A stretch of DNA of 64,000 bases, taken from positions 20,524,501 to 20,588,500 of the forward strand of contig NC_088311.1 of the NCBI RefSeq assembly GCF_910592395.1, read 5' to 3'. Source of the DNA: Lineus longissimus. Lineage: Eukaryota > Nemertea > Pilidiophora > Heteronemertea > Lineidae. The translations under genes and the position numbers were made by a program. The notes under the pieces are model-generated. The model worked only from the letters and a program-made list of their open reading frames with translations. It was not told the DNA's origin and ran no database searches. Position 1 is the first letter of the stretch; every line of letters starts with the position of its first letter. Below, piece after piece: positions 30,594-43,300 of this stretch.

Positions 30594-33500
30594 ATGAAAC
30601 TTTTCAGCATGCTCCTACAAATTTCTGTCTGTCTCTTGATCTGCACGGGACTGGTCAGTGCTATCACAACTTACCCAGCGGTTGAAGGCTCCTCTCTTAC
30701 ACTCGACTGTGGAAAGGTAAGCATTTTTTTTTCTTTTGCCAATAATTCATTGCAAAACTGCAGAATGGAGGAGCGTAGTCAGGATATCAAGAGATGCCCT
30801 GTCGTTTTCCAAAACCACAAGAGCTTGTTTTTGGCGGCCACTTACCGTACTTACCCTATGCACTAATTACATTTTAGGATGGGTCACAACCTGGGGCATT
30901 GGTCCTGTGGAGACGACAAAACGCCGCTAATGTCCTCATTGCCGTAAACGCAGACGTCCAACTCCAACAGTCCACCAACAAGTATTCCATATCGAAGAAG
31001 AATAACAAATATTCTCTGACCATTCGGAGGATATCTCTGGCAGACAGTGGAGGCTATGATTGTTTCGTGTTTGGCAAGGAGAGCGAGGCAGAAGCCTTCG
31101 AGCTAAATGTTCTGAGTAAGTCAAGTGTGTTGCCTTTTACCAAAGGTGGGCTATTGTCTTCTTTCAAGTTTTCCATACTTTTTGTCATTAAATTATATAT
31201 TTGATCATCTGCGGGAGATACAATATAATCTGTCCTTTCAGTCCGTCCACACACAGTTACCGTGACGTCACCCCGAGGTGGCATAGATGAAGGAACTGGC
31301 GTCACCGTCACCTGTGAGGCTGAGGGAGGGAAACCGCTGCCAGGTCTCACCTGGCTCAAGATGGGTAGGTGTGGATAGGTGTATGAACCTTTGAAGGGCA
31401 TAGACAAGGTCTTTATGGACATGAAAATATCTTCCTGGTCCATTTTGGACTTTGACCGGCCGATGAGATTATCTTGATCGTCGACTATCTCACAACGACC
31501 TGACCGGATTATCGAATTAATACCTGGCATCAACTTACAATTCTTCATACAGTTAACAAACAATAAAGGCTCTCCTCAAAAATAAGTAGACCTATAAGTG
31601 TCTGCCATGTCTGCAGGCTGGTTTCCCCATGAGGGTGACTGGGATGGGACCACACTTCTGTGCCAGAGCCTCTTGAGTCAGCAACAGTAGTTTTTAGCTG
31701 TAGACGAAATGTATTTGGTGTGACGGACACTGTCAATTACTTACTTACTACGTTAACTAAATTTCTTTTTGCAGCTAAAAACGGTGCTTCGATCAACCTG
31801 GGCTCGGGGTCTCTGACCAACACCGTTCACGCCAACCTCACCGGTGGCCGGCTGAGTGTCCTCAACCTGACAGTTGACAGAACCTTCCTTGGCGGTCGGC
31901 TTGTCTGCTCCGTAGAAACACCACTCATCTATAAGGAAGAGAGGAACATCATCTTTGATCTGAGATGTACGTAATTTTGTTCCAACATCCATTAAGCGCT
32001 TTCATCTTAACCTACATGAAACATCACATGTTGAATGTGGTTTTAAAAGGTATATACAAACCAGCAATCCTTTGAACATTGCCGTCGTCTCGTCAAAGCG
32101 GTTATTGCTCCGCACCCAATTCTGTCAGCAAATATATATATGCTCGATAGAAAAACGCACCTCTCCTGTTTTATAGTTTCCTTGCCATGGTATAAAGCTT
32201 TCTCAACTGAAGTTCATCTGCTGTAGTCACCTCAATTCTTCGGCTAAACAATTTTCTAATTTTTTCCAGTGCGACCGCTGCAGCCTGCTATAACTGGTCT
32301 TACCGCCGATACTGGGCGAAGGCTTGCGCTGACTTGTGTTGCAGCCAGTGCTAAACCCGAGGCCAGCATCTCTTGGTATGATTACTTTAATTCAAAGGTA
32401 AGAGAAGATGGGTAGTGCAGTTCATCGATACAATGTTGGCATGGTATGAAAAGGTAATACTTGATGCTATTAAGAAGACTTTTATAGTATAGGCCGGGCC
32501 AAATTCCCCGTTATCTCTGTTACCTCGAGTTTCAAGCATGTCAACCACTGATCTTCAATTCTTGAGAAGAAGGCAAGGACAAGGTATACTAAGGTGACTG
32601 ACTCGAAAGTAACAGAACGCCGTTTTCTGACACTTTGTCTGTTTCCCAGTTCGTTTTTCGATTTGGTATGGCATCACCTTCAAACCATTTTTTTCTCAGC
32701 CACTGACGAGTACGACCAATGAAGTTAAGACCAACGCTGACGGGACATACGATACAGTCAGCACCGTAGTGTTGTTCAGCAGCGTGGGTTCCGAAAATGA
32801 CGGCCATACCATCGGATGCCGGGCTGTCAACCAGGTCATTATCGACAAGAATGAAGGATACATCGAGACTAAGGGACGACTTTCTATTAACCGTGAGTCA
32901 TTGAAAACCATCATCAGGCCATATGTGTAGTATTCCAGCAAATAAAGTTTTACTTAAAGGTGAACTTGATAGCCAGGTAGACATGCGATCGCCAAATTTA
33001 CATGTAGATAATTGGCTAAGACTCTTGAGCTATTGACTGTGCCTATCCATCACAACACTGAACCCTTGTTAACAACGGTATTTAAACGGGCACGTTAGAA
33101 AATGGATTGCACGTGACTTTATATTATTTTATATTCACGTAATGTGAAGCTGACGTCACGTTCTGCAGCAACGAATCAGATCTCGCTGTTTCAATCTCGT
33201 CAATATTTCTCCTCTTTGTCTCCAGATGAACTTGCAATTATGATCCAAAACACTGCACGGATTAGCTTATTTGACCTCAATTATGATACTAACCAATCAG
33301 CTAGCGATGATTTTATCTTGTCAAAATTTCCCTGTCTTCCTGTAGACAAGCCCGCGATAACGATCCCCAATAGTACCATGGCGACCTTAGAAGGGCAGGC
33401 CTTCACCATCAGTGTCGACATCGACGTCAAACCACCACACTCCATTGACCAGATCACCTGGTACAAGGATAACCAAGAGGTTGACCAAAGCACGGGACGG

Positions 33501-36500
33501 TACAGAGTAGGGAATGGATCGGACCCCTCTCTCACGATCATAGGGGTGAGAAGCGCGGATAAAGGAACATACAGGGTGGAACTTGGGAACAGACTCGGGC
33601 GCTCACTCAGTGGACCCGTCGTCTTGAATGTGCTGCGTAAGTCATTTTCCCTCCAAGCCCATCTTTGAAGTAATTTGCTAGTTCTCATCACACCACATCT
33701 GTCGTTGTTTGGTTAAGCAGATTCGGCCGACCCCGTCTCCGCTGGGTCAGTAGAGGTACACTTGTAATTCAACACCCAAATTGTGATATTTTCTCCTCGG
33801 TGGCTTCAATTTCAGATGCACCAAAGTGTAGAGTCGATCAGAAGTTGAAGTATGGCGCAGAGTTAGGAAAGCCGTTCGATCTACCCTGCCACCTTGATGC
33901 GAACCCGAACGTAGTCTTGATCCGATGGTTCGACAACGGTAGACAGGTCTATAGCGCGGCAGGTACGAAGGACCCAGGTGACAGTTACCATGTTAGTGGT
34001 ATTCTACGAGTTACTCCGAGGTATGTATCGCTCGGCGCCTCGTGTGATAGTGATCTAAAACCAGTTGCAGCAGCCCTGGTTTTGCTAGTACGCGTAGTTT
34101 TGCTAGTAGTAGCTGAGGGTACCTCGTGCACCCGGAGCAAATGATTTCTGAAGGCCTCCTCCTTCTCCATTTACGCCCCTTCTTGTTATTCACCTGACTA
34201 CCTTCTCGAAGATTAAGTCTAGGGGCACCTCCGTTTGCGCCAGATGAAATAAATTATCGAAATATCCGATGTTATACACATATTTAAACTTTCTTCGTGC
34301 ATTCTTTGTTTCAGGTCCAGTACTGATTACAAGACATACCAGTGTAGCGGCAACAACACGCTTGGGAACATTAAGTCTCCTTGCAGGATTCGGCTGGTCG
34401 CAACTAGTGAGTAACATAGCAGTTATGCCTAACCTTTATTTTTATCTGCATTGATTTCTCAAATCAGCACTTCCCAGTTCAGTCAGAGTCTTTCAAATAT
34501 ATATCATTTGAAAGACTCTGGTTGAGTTGAATCAGATGGTTGAGTTATTTTTGATCCACTGGCTTCCATTACTTGTTTGACCCAAAAAGTATCATTCTTA
34601 CTGTGTCCTGATGCATTTTGACATCTCCGTCTTGCATGGCGTGGCTTAAGTTTTATTGAAAGCTTCAGCTCTGCGAGTAGGATTTCGAAGACTTCCCAGT
34701 ATCAAACCTAATGAAAAACCCTTAAATCCGCCTGCTTCATGGGAGAGTCTTTAGTATTGAACTAATCGCAAGGGACATCTAATCGTCAATTTTGCTTTAG
34801 AAAATTGTGATAGGTACGGTGTGCAGGATAAGAATCTGTTCCATCCCAACAGCTCCTTCCGTGGCGCCCTTTAACTGTCGCCAAACAAACGGTACCGCCT
34901 ATGACGTCACGGTGTCATGTGATGAGGGATTCGACGGAGGCTACGCTCAACACTTCGTCATCAAAGAGAAGAGGGATAAGGATTTCGTCGACAGGCAAAA
35001 CAGGACATCACCAATGTTTACCTTGACTGGTCTTGTTCCTGAAGCCACCTACACATATAAAGTTTGCTCAAGTAACACGAAATACTGGAAGACATCGACA
35101 TGCAGCAACGAGTTCAACGCCTTTACTGAGGGTACGATTCTAAAACTTCTTCATCGTCTTCTTCTTCTCGTATTTCCTCTTCTTCTTCAACGGTTGCGAC
35201 ACAAAAACCGCTGCAGCGAAAGCGAGACGCAAATAACATGCTGCATCTTCTCCCTCAACAGTTTCCAACCTCGAGCCAGTAAAGAGAGGCAGCGTCGGGG
35301 GTGTGCGCAAAGAAGATATCCCTTGGATAGTTGTTGGGAGCGTAGGAGGTCTGGTGCTGATTACGCTCGTTGTCGTCGCTGTCTATATATACAAGTGCAC
35401 AAAGAAGGTGAATAGGGAGCAAAACGTCAACGTGAACGCCTGCCTTTTCACTTACTTGACCCCCTGGTCACGATGTCGAGAATGGGATGTGGCGTTCGTG
35501 TTGGCGTTTCAACTGCCAAGTATATACCAAATCAAGAGAGTGTCAAATTCAGCGTCTCGTAGGATTATAAGAAATAAACTACATGTATTTGGGAGGCACC
35601 TTTTGGGGCTTCGTTCTTGGAAATGAATATAGCATCTGTTGACGTCATGAGCTTTACACCAGCATAATCTTTTAGCATATTGATGTCTTCTGTAGTTATG
35701 ACATTTCCACTTCATTCTTCACTCTTCGTCTTTCTTAATTCTGCAGGCCAAGGCTGGAAAGCTAACAACCAGCGAAAGATGTAAGTTAAATTGTTATAAA
35801 CTTAGTTTTTTGTTTATCGGAATGGACCAATTTTTGCTGCCATGTTGGCTGGCGTCAAAAACGAGTAGAGGGCAATTGTTTTCAACGTAAGCTTTCTGGC
35901 ATGGATCCTAATTTGCGAGTTGTCGCTATTTCACTTTCAGGCCATCGACCGCATATTCGACTATACAAGGTGGCCTGGCATACAAGTACTCGAATTTGCT
36001 GGTGATAGACTGATACTTTGGCAGTCGATTTTCACCTGGCTTTACATCAATTGTCAGAGCAAATTGATAATTCATTGTTGAAATCAACCAGGACACGCGC
36101 AGAAGTGCGCTTTTGGGGCAAACTTTTTTCAGAGAAGACAGAGCTAGTGACAAGCAACTCGTAAACATAGCTTCGAAAGACATAACTTTGAAATGGGTGG
36201 CGGGAGAAATGCGGGAGAAAGTCCGAAATAGCAACCACGCAAAAACAGGATCCTTGCCTCACTAGTGAAAGCAGGGCATAAACTGTCAGTGCTCTGTATG
36301 AACCGAAGGGGTGCGTGGATGTCTAACATGTTTAACACAAGTATTATAGATAATTTTTATATCTTTCAGTGGATTCTGGCGATGGAACCGAAGATGGCGG
36401 CTACGAGAATGTCGCGATAGAGTCGGAAGACGTCGTTCTCAACCTCACCCTAAAGAAGGCGGTGGACCCGAACAGAGCACATGATGAAAACCAATACGAG

Positions 36501-37454
36501 GAGTCCCCGGGCTGTGCGCAAAGTGACCAAGTTGGTGTACACGAGTTGAATCAGCCACCGGAACCGGAATATAGTACAGTAAACAAACCAAAGAAGGTCA
36601 CTATAGAGATGACCCCGCCGAAAAAGCCGAAGCGCTCTCTTGATCCAGTTATCACCGAAGACATGGAAGTTGTTATCATTGAGGGCCAGGCAGAGAGCGT
36701 GATCGAACTGAGGCAAGAGTTGGCGACTTTGGCGGCAGCCGCAGCGGCAAACATGGCGGCCAGGAAAGCTGGGGCCGTTGCAGAGGAGGATTACATTGAG
36801 TTGGGGTCAGTCGTGGAGGTGGAGGTCCACAACAACTCCGTACAAGACGCTAATCTAGATGTGGGAGCTGATGATGAATATGAAAATTGTGAAATCAAGA
36901 CTAAATTTGAGTTGCAAATCGGTAAACCTGAAGAGTCGATTGGGTCTAGCCGTCATGATCACGATGCCGATGAAGTAAAACCCGAAATAGAATTGCAAGG
37001 CGACTCTTCTCTGGTTACAAATACAGCGGAGACAGACATTCCAGCAATCGTAACGGAAGGTCTATCCGAAAATGCGAATGTTGAAAGTCCGAACGAGGAA
37101 GAAGAAGAAGAAGTAGACACTGAGAACAACATCGAGGAAAGCATTGCTAAAGCTGGGGTTCTTATCAATTCCAGTGCTGGAGCTTTGTACGATCCAAATC
37201 TCGTAGATTCTGGATCATCCCGGCCAGATGACAACCAAACAATGGAAGAAGAAGACGAGGTCTTCATCGATGACGTCACTGCGATTGCATCATCTGCTGC
37301 GGGCACCGATGATGACGATGAAACGTCTCTGGATCTCGATGTTGAGGGGAACCTTGACGAGGATGAAATAGGCGCCAGTGATGCGAAAGCTGTCGAAACA
37401 AATGACAATCTAGATCAGGAGAAGACAAACAAAGTGTTTGAGTTCTCTGTATAA
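30594..37454 (+). CDS. Single-pass Ig-superfamily receptor, 5 Ig + 1 FnIII, long cytoplasmic tail
   Basis: Exons: 30594-30716, 30878-31115, 31242-31364, 31775-31966, 32270-32397, 32700-32892, 33346-33636, 33816-34020, 34315-34406, 34853-35131, 35262-35407, 35747-35780, 36370-37454; GT-AG, phases join; 1,042 aa. Signal peptide 1-23. Ig1 (C39, W52, C103 in GGYDC); Ig2 (exons 3-4); Ig3 (exons 5-6); Ig4 (exon 7, no cysteine); Ig5 (exons 8-9, YQCSGNN); FnIII (exon 10); transmembrane helix 641-665 with a glycine face; tail 666-1042. Ig and FnIII borders are phase 1, as in shuffled modules. Tail: Tyr motifs YENV 693, YEES 724, YSTV 749, YIEL 823, YENC 852, a KKPKR cluster, an acidic half, and C-terminal FSV. 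The layout recalls Sidestep or nephrin-like adhesion receptors; no orthologue is claimed. AATAAA at 37985. Confidence 0.88.
34484..34520. repeat. Perfect 15-bp hairpin in an Ig-receptor intron
   Basis: CAGAGTCTTTCAAAT, 7-base spacer, then its exact reverse complement, within the intron before the FnIII exon. Confidence 0.95.
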
Positions 37455-39128
37455 TACAGACAATCCCAACTTCCTCGATCTCACCACATCCTGGCTTTTC
37501 TTCACCCAGAGCCTTGTTTCAAGGAGAATCCGGTCCACCATTTGTTCCATCTTCCTTTTTTTGAGTATTCGCAAGACCAATATAGACCAATATGTTTGAA
37601 TCACTGCTGTGATGAAGTGATGACGTGAACGGAAGTTGGTACATATTATAAATTACTATATCTAGATCGCGATATGGCTAGTCCCAGCGAACCACCCATA
37701 TTTAACTGTCATTAAACTTGCAAAATATAGACCTTAAAAATTATTTCTAAACATCAATTGCACATTTATTTCAACGTAAATTGTAGCAAAATCCAGCGCT
37801 ATCACTTTTCACACCCTTCCTGCAAACCACGACTGCTCTCGCCTTACGATGGTCACAGGTGATTGATTCCTCAGCTGCAGTTGCCCAGTGTTCGCCAGAT
37901 TCACCTGGTATCCAAAAAAAACAACTGCAGTCAGCTTTTAAAAATGTGTATACTTTCATTGATACACATTGATGTATAAAATGAAATAAAGACAAAGAGA
38001 GATTAACGCCATCAACTATGATATATTTGATCTGGTAACATTGCTATTTCATTATCACAACGAAAACTGTCAAGAGTAAATTTGATCGCAAGTTCACACA
38101 TAGTTGGGAAGACCGTCGCTCGCTCCCCTTGCATCGTTCTTGCATTTTCTTTACATGTATGCAGATTCGATTTGACAAGGACGAAACTGTGGGCATATGG
38201 GCCTGTGGGCGTTGGTACTCTATTATTGGGTACTATATTATTGTCATGCAATGTTGTTCTATCACAGGAACAGACCATTGACTATGACATTTGTTACAAT
38301 TGTAAGAATCTTTTTTTTATCAAACAGTAACTAACAGTATTTAGATTATTTTGTAACTACTCCAAAATCATCTCAATGCAGTAACTTCAAAATCATCTGA
38401 ATACCTGATACTGTTTGAAGACAAATCTTGATTATGGGGCGTAGTGTCCCAACCGAAATGTCTCGGGTTCGAATCTCTTCTGAGGCATCTTATTGGTTCT
38501 TTCCCGTTATAGGTTGAAATGAGCACTTGGTAGCTGCTTCTAACATTCCCCTCTGTATGCAAGTTTGCTATATTTGTGAATAGTAACCAACGCCTTACCG
38601 TGCAGATGGCAGTACACAGAGAAAGACGATTTAAGTAAGGAGACCGTCATTTTCCCACCATTTCGGTTTGGTAGAACATCGAACGTTACGTGCAAACGAC
38701 CACATTCACTACTTTCAGGCATACCAAAATATGAATATACAATCTAAATAATACTAGTTTCTGTATCTTATGATTGCTTGCTTAGCAAGTCACACGTCCC
38801 TTCCGGGATATAAAAAATAAATATTGTGTTTGGAAATCGAACCATTGTTTACCTGCTAGGTAAGCATCCCTCTTTGGCGAGTTATAACCAAATCAAGCTA
38901 TCGCCCGCCGATCCGACTTTTACGACAGATACACATCAGGTTCAAAGAATACTTTGAGAATGTCCCCGCCATGGCATGGGGAAGACCTCATAACAGTTTT
39001 TTTTCTACAAGCCTTGTCTTCGCCCATCCCTTAATACATAGGCATAAACAGTGATGTGATCACACTATGGTAGATTTCCAATGACTAGTCCTAACGACTG
39101 AATAACGTGACCACTAGTTGCTCGAACA
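37455..39128. other. Convergent spacer between Ig receptor and SLC32A1
   Basis: 3' ends of both genes face each other. AATAAA at 37985-37990 suits the Ig receptor; no clear minus-strand signal for SLC32A1 was found. A lone GGGTTCGAATC at ~38461 resembles a polymerase III B box without an A box, perhaps a SINE scrap. Nothing else recognised. Confidence 0.5.
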
Positions 39129-40376
39129 CTATGTTGGACTCCCGACTGAAACGTTAAACGGAGGGTGGATTATGGGAATGGTTTTGGCTGACATTGGCTC
39201 AGGGGAAAGACCCTGTATCGCACGGATGAGAGCATGTCCCGAATAGTATATGCCTATTAGACCGAAAATTAAACCAAGAAGAATCACAACTATATCAGCA
39301 ACCTTGTTATACCACCGCATATTATTTTTCTTTATAATAAGATGGAACACACAAGGCCACACGAAGGACAACATCGTGCCCGTAAAACTACCAATCAGAC
39401 CCATTAAAAGTGCGAAATGCGGGATTACTATTGCCATGACGAGTGTCAACACGACTAGGCCGAGTCTAGCGCTGAGGGCCCAGACTTTTAGAGAAGTATC
39501 ATCATCTAAACACACGGGGAACAAAGTCTCGGGCTTCCCGCGAAATAGCGCGGTCTCGAAGAGTTCCACCGCTGCGAAGTAGGGCAGCGGGTAAGAGAGA
39601 AGAGCTTTTACGACGAGAATCAGGTTCACTATGACCTTGAACTCGTGAGTCGGGAGGTTGTTCGTGATGACTTCTTTGGTATCGAAGGCCCAGGTCAGGA
39701 AACACACGTAAGAGAAGAGCGCCTTGAAGACTGCTGCCGCGAAGTGAGTCCAATGCATCATGCAGTGAAACTGGTTGCGATCTCGCAGGTTGCCTTCCAG
39801 CGATGGGAGGAATATCTGGGAGGTGTATGAGAAGACGACGATGCCCATTGATATTGGAAATGTCCATATGTCTATCTTTACTTGTACTTTAGACCACTGC
39901 CAGTCCGGGGCTTTTGTAAAACAGTATATGATAATAATGGCATTGATGACCATGTGCGCCATTGTACACCAGAAACTTAGAAAGGAAACGTGGCGGAGAT
40001 TCTTGAGGAATGCGCACGGGATGAGGAATGCTATACTGATCATGATCCAGGAACTTAAGTCGAATATGGTGTCAGGGAAGCTCCCTAGGAGTAGGTCACC
40101 GCAGAGAACGACATACAAGATACACGTCATCAGTAACTCAATTATCTGAGCAATATTAACTATCTTTCCGCCAAGGTGCTTCCCCCAACACTCCTCCGCT
40201 ATCTCAACGTAGGTGTTCCTTACGCGTATCTTCTGGCCGAATTCGTCCTCCTCGTAGAGACAGTCTACCAGGATCTTGCCAGTGTAACAGCAGATGTAGG
40301 CGACTCCTACCATGGCTATGATGGCCCAGTAACCCCCCTGGAGCACGGCGTACGGAAAACTCACGATGAACATCCC
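39129..40376 (-). CDS. SLC32A1: Vesicular inhibitory amino acid transporter (VGAT), last coding exon
   Basis: Proton-coupled transporter loading GABA and glycine into synaptic vesicles (AAAP family). This exon encodes 415 residues from GMFIVSFPYAVLQGGY to the stop, covering the whole membrane domain. Strong family matches: CCYTGKIL, QIIELLMTCILYVV, IPCAFLKNL, FPISMGIVVFSYTSQIFLPS, FHCMMHWTH, TKEVITNNLP, ALLSYPLP, IPHFALLMGLIG. About ten membrane segments are evident. The acceptor TATCGTTACAG falls exactly where the vertebrate gene's single coding intron lies (before GMF), so the cytosolic N-terminus (about 110-130 aa in relatives) must come from an upstream exon at higher coordinates. I could not find it. 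The tail after the last helix (SPEPMSAKTIPIIHPPFNVS) is longer than in vertebrates. Confidence 0.95.
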   Translation of the reverse strand, partial: GMFIVSFPYAVLQGGYWAIIAMVGVAYICCYTGKILVDCLYEEDEFGQKIRVRNTYVEIAEECWGKHLGGKIVNIAQIIELLMTCILYVVLCGDLLLGSFPDTIFDLSSWIMISIAFLIPCAFLKNLRHVSFLSFWCTMAHMVINAIIIIYCFTKAPDWQWSKVQVKIDIWTFPISMGIVVFSYTSQIFLPSLEGNLRDRNQFHCMMHWTHFAAAVFKALFSYVCFLTWAFDTKEVITNNLPTHEFKVIVNLILVVKALLSYPLPYFAAVELFETALFRGKPETLFPVCLDDDTSLKVWALSARLGLVVLTLVMAIVIPHFALLMGLIGSFTGTMLSFVWPCVFHLIIKKNNMRWYNKVADIVVILLGLIFGLIGIYYSGHALIRAIQGLSPEPMSAKTIPIIHPPFNVSVGSPT

Positions 40377-43300
40377 CTGTAACGATAGAAAGTGCAAAAA
40401 CAGGTTTTAGTCAAAGTGAATCAATTTCACCCCGTAGCAAATTGAAGGGGGCGGGCGATACCAATGAGGAGCAAAGTGCAATTTGCATTTGACAGTAGTT
40501 AACGCTTAACTGTGAATGCTGCAGCAACATGGCCTGCCGAATTCCCGGCGCTGGTGGTCGGCCGTCGCTAAGTCTCTTCTCCCTTCATTGTGGAGGGACG
40601 TTCTGACAAGAGCGACCAACCCATAGGAAATCTGCATGCAAAATGAAGAAGACATTATCAGGTTTTGAGTCCTGTGTAACAATATTAAACGTCCTTTGAT
40701 AGAATGTTACGGTACCAAAGAGGTCTATTATTTCCTTTTAATCACTGACATTGTACATGTTGGTAATGGTTCTCTGCAGAACCATATCTAAAAGCTGTCA
40801 CCATACAAGATAGAATGGTGTATTTTCCTGGCAGGGGACATTCGAGACTGCTGCACCGGCCATCTACACGTAGCAATTACACCGCTGATCTCCATATGCC
40901 ACCTCATCAAACATTCAGACATTTATGATATCTGTACGAAATGCGCATGACAAGGTTCAAATGAACACAACAATTGACAGATTTTCCTGCCATTTTTTCT
41001 CGCCTCACTGACAGCTGAGGCGTCGAATCGGAAAAAATCCTCGGAGTCACAGATCTATCTGGTGGCAGCTGGTGGAATAAAAACGTCATCAAGATAAGCG
41101 ATAGAAATAAACAGGAAATCCATGAGATGTCATATAGAAATCTCTAGATATCGATAACCGTAAGAAGAGAAGCCTTCGACTGGCGAAGAAACCCAGCCAC
41201 GGGCTCTTTGGGATGCAAGTGTGGCCCTAATGAGCAGAGCAGGCGAACTCGCACCTGACGGTCCTTCTACCTCTACCTCTCAACCATTTCTCATGACTAA
41301 TGACTTTCGATCCGCGGGCTCTACGACACTTGAGCACGCCCATCCCCTCAGTGGGTGTATACCATATAGCTTGGTCACACCGCCAATATTTCGCTATCTC
41401 TGACAGTAGTCTATCTGCTTATAGAAATCTGAATATTGCAATCTCGGCTTCCATAACGTTCTCCTTGCACTTCGAACACAAAAGTACTTGTATGTTCGTT
41501 CTAAAAGTACCTTGAACTTACCGACAGTTGTAAAGATTCTTGATTGCGTTTATTTGAATACAAGCAAAATGAAACAAGGCTCGCTTATTAATTTCTGATC
41601 TACGAGTAATAGGCTTATACTCTAACGCTACATAAATTTAGGACGTATGCTCATTTTAATATATCAAATTGTTCAAACATAAAAAATGCCTCGCGCATTG
41701 AACCTTGCTGACCTACACGGAGTGAATAAGTACACGTACATGTACTGGTATTTTTCAAGAAGACCTTGCTTTTTAATAACCTGAGGCACTAGAATCTGGC
41801 GGTTTACAGTATAATAACTGGTACTTATTATCGCGAGAAATCTAATAATCTCATGCAACACAGCAATTTTTGCGGTATTGTTTTCATTCACAAGGTATGT
41901 AGGTATTTGACTGTGTGTGTATCCGATAGCAAGGAATATCAATTATCGATGTCACTCAGCCGGCGTCATCAATGTCGCCTGGGTCACTCTCGGCACTCTA
42001 GCAGAGGAGTCCACTATCCCTTCAGCTGCGAGTTCAAGGTGAGGGTGCGATACTCATTAGGGGAAACCCCGTCACACCTAAGGTGCAGGGTTGCTGAGAA
42101 AACATCGCCGAAAGAAAGATACAAATACCGGTATATACAGTTTTCCGAGGGTAGGACAGGCATCAGTATAATGCATAACGATAAATATCCTCATATCTAT
42201 GTTATGCTTTTTACCTTCATAAGAAAGGCGAAAAAAATTTTGGTAAAGAGTATATCAATAGCGTAGGCATATATTATTCTAGTAGATTCTGGAAGATTCA
42301 TAGGTCTGTAGGGTAGTCGAACCTGTCATGGTTTGAAGGCAATAAGAGTCCCCCGGCGTCTTCAAGAAATAACCCCGCGGCTATCCAGGAAATCTTATCT
42401 AACACTAAACTGGTTGTCTCCTCCAGCTCCATGAGAACTACCACCCTGGAAAATATGTTACATTCTGTTGAGGGATTAATCTCACGCGAGGACGGGATAC
42501 GTCGATAGAGATTGAGGACAAAACACAGAAACTGCATTTTCGTCTCTTGTGCTCCCTGTACGGAGTCTGCCCAATTTTAATCCTTTCGTCTGGGCTGTGG
42601 TTCTCATGCCTCCAAGTCCAGGGTGGAAATAATACGTGGACGATCGGTGTATTCGTGTGTTTGTTAAAATATGTATTCAAAGTCTAGATAACCATAGTGC
42701 CAAGCACGAATGTCTTACCCTGAGAGAGATGCGAATTCGAAAAACGCTTCAGTTACAGCAACATTGTTGACAGGGTGGTATTGCCGTCACGCCACACACC
42801 GCTTGGGTAGCGCTGTCATTTCACCCAAAGCCTCGCTGCCGCCTCGGTGTTGACCAACAAATTAGATCCACCCTGGAGGTGTTTCTTGAGACAGCCAATG
42901 CATCCAGTTTGGAATCAATTGTTAACAAATTCCTTGAACAGGAATCGCGTTTCTGCCATCGACATCCACCGGTACAAATTTGCCGGGAAATAAAAAAAAC
43001 GCCGAAGAATGACTACCTAATGTCTACAGAAACACTGCATCATCTCCATTTAATCCACATGCCATTTCAGACAGCAGGTTCTTATGGTATCAACTGACAG
43101 ACAAAAAAGTAAAGTGGCGGATGCCACAGCTGTCAACACCATTACCATTTTTATCTCTGGAGTACGCGGATCGTTCCGACACATGGTTGGGTCGTATTAC
43201 TTAGATTTTTTAAAACTTCCTTTCCCTTTTTTAATTACTGGATGCATCATGTCACTCAGTAATAATTTCAAAAGGAATATTGTCACTTGATTTCAACAAC

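Noticed and set aside
33144-33668. 174-aa unspliced frame in the Ig receptor
   Set aside because: It is exon 7 plus flanking intron in the same frame; the part before 33346 precedes a clear acceptor.
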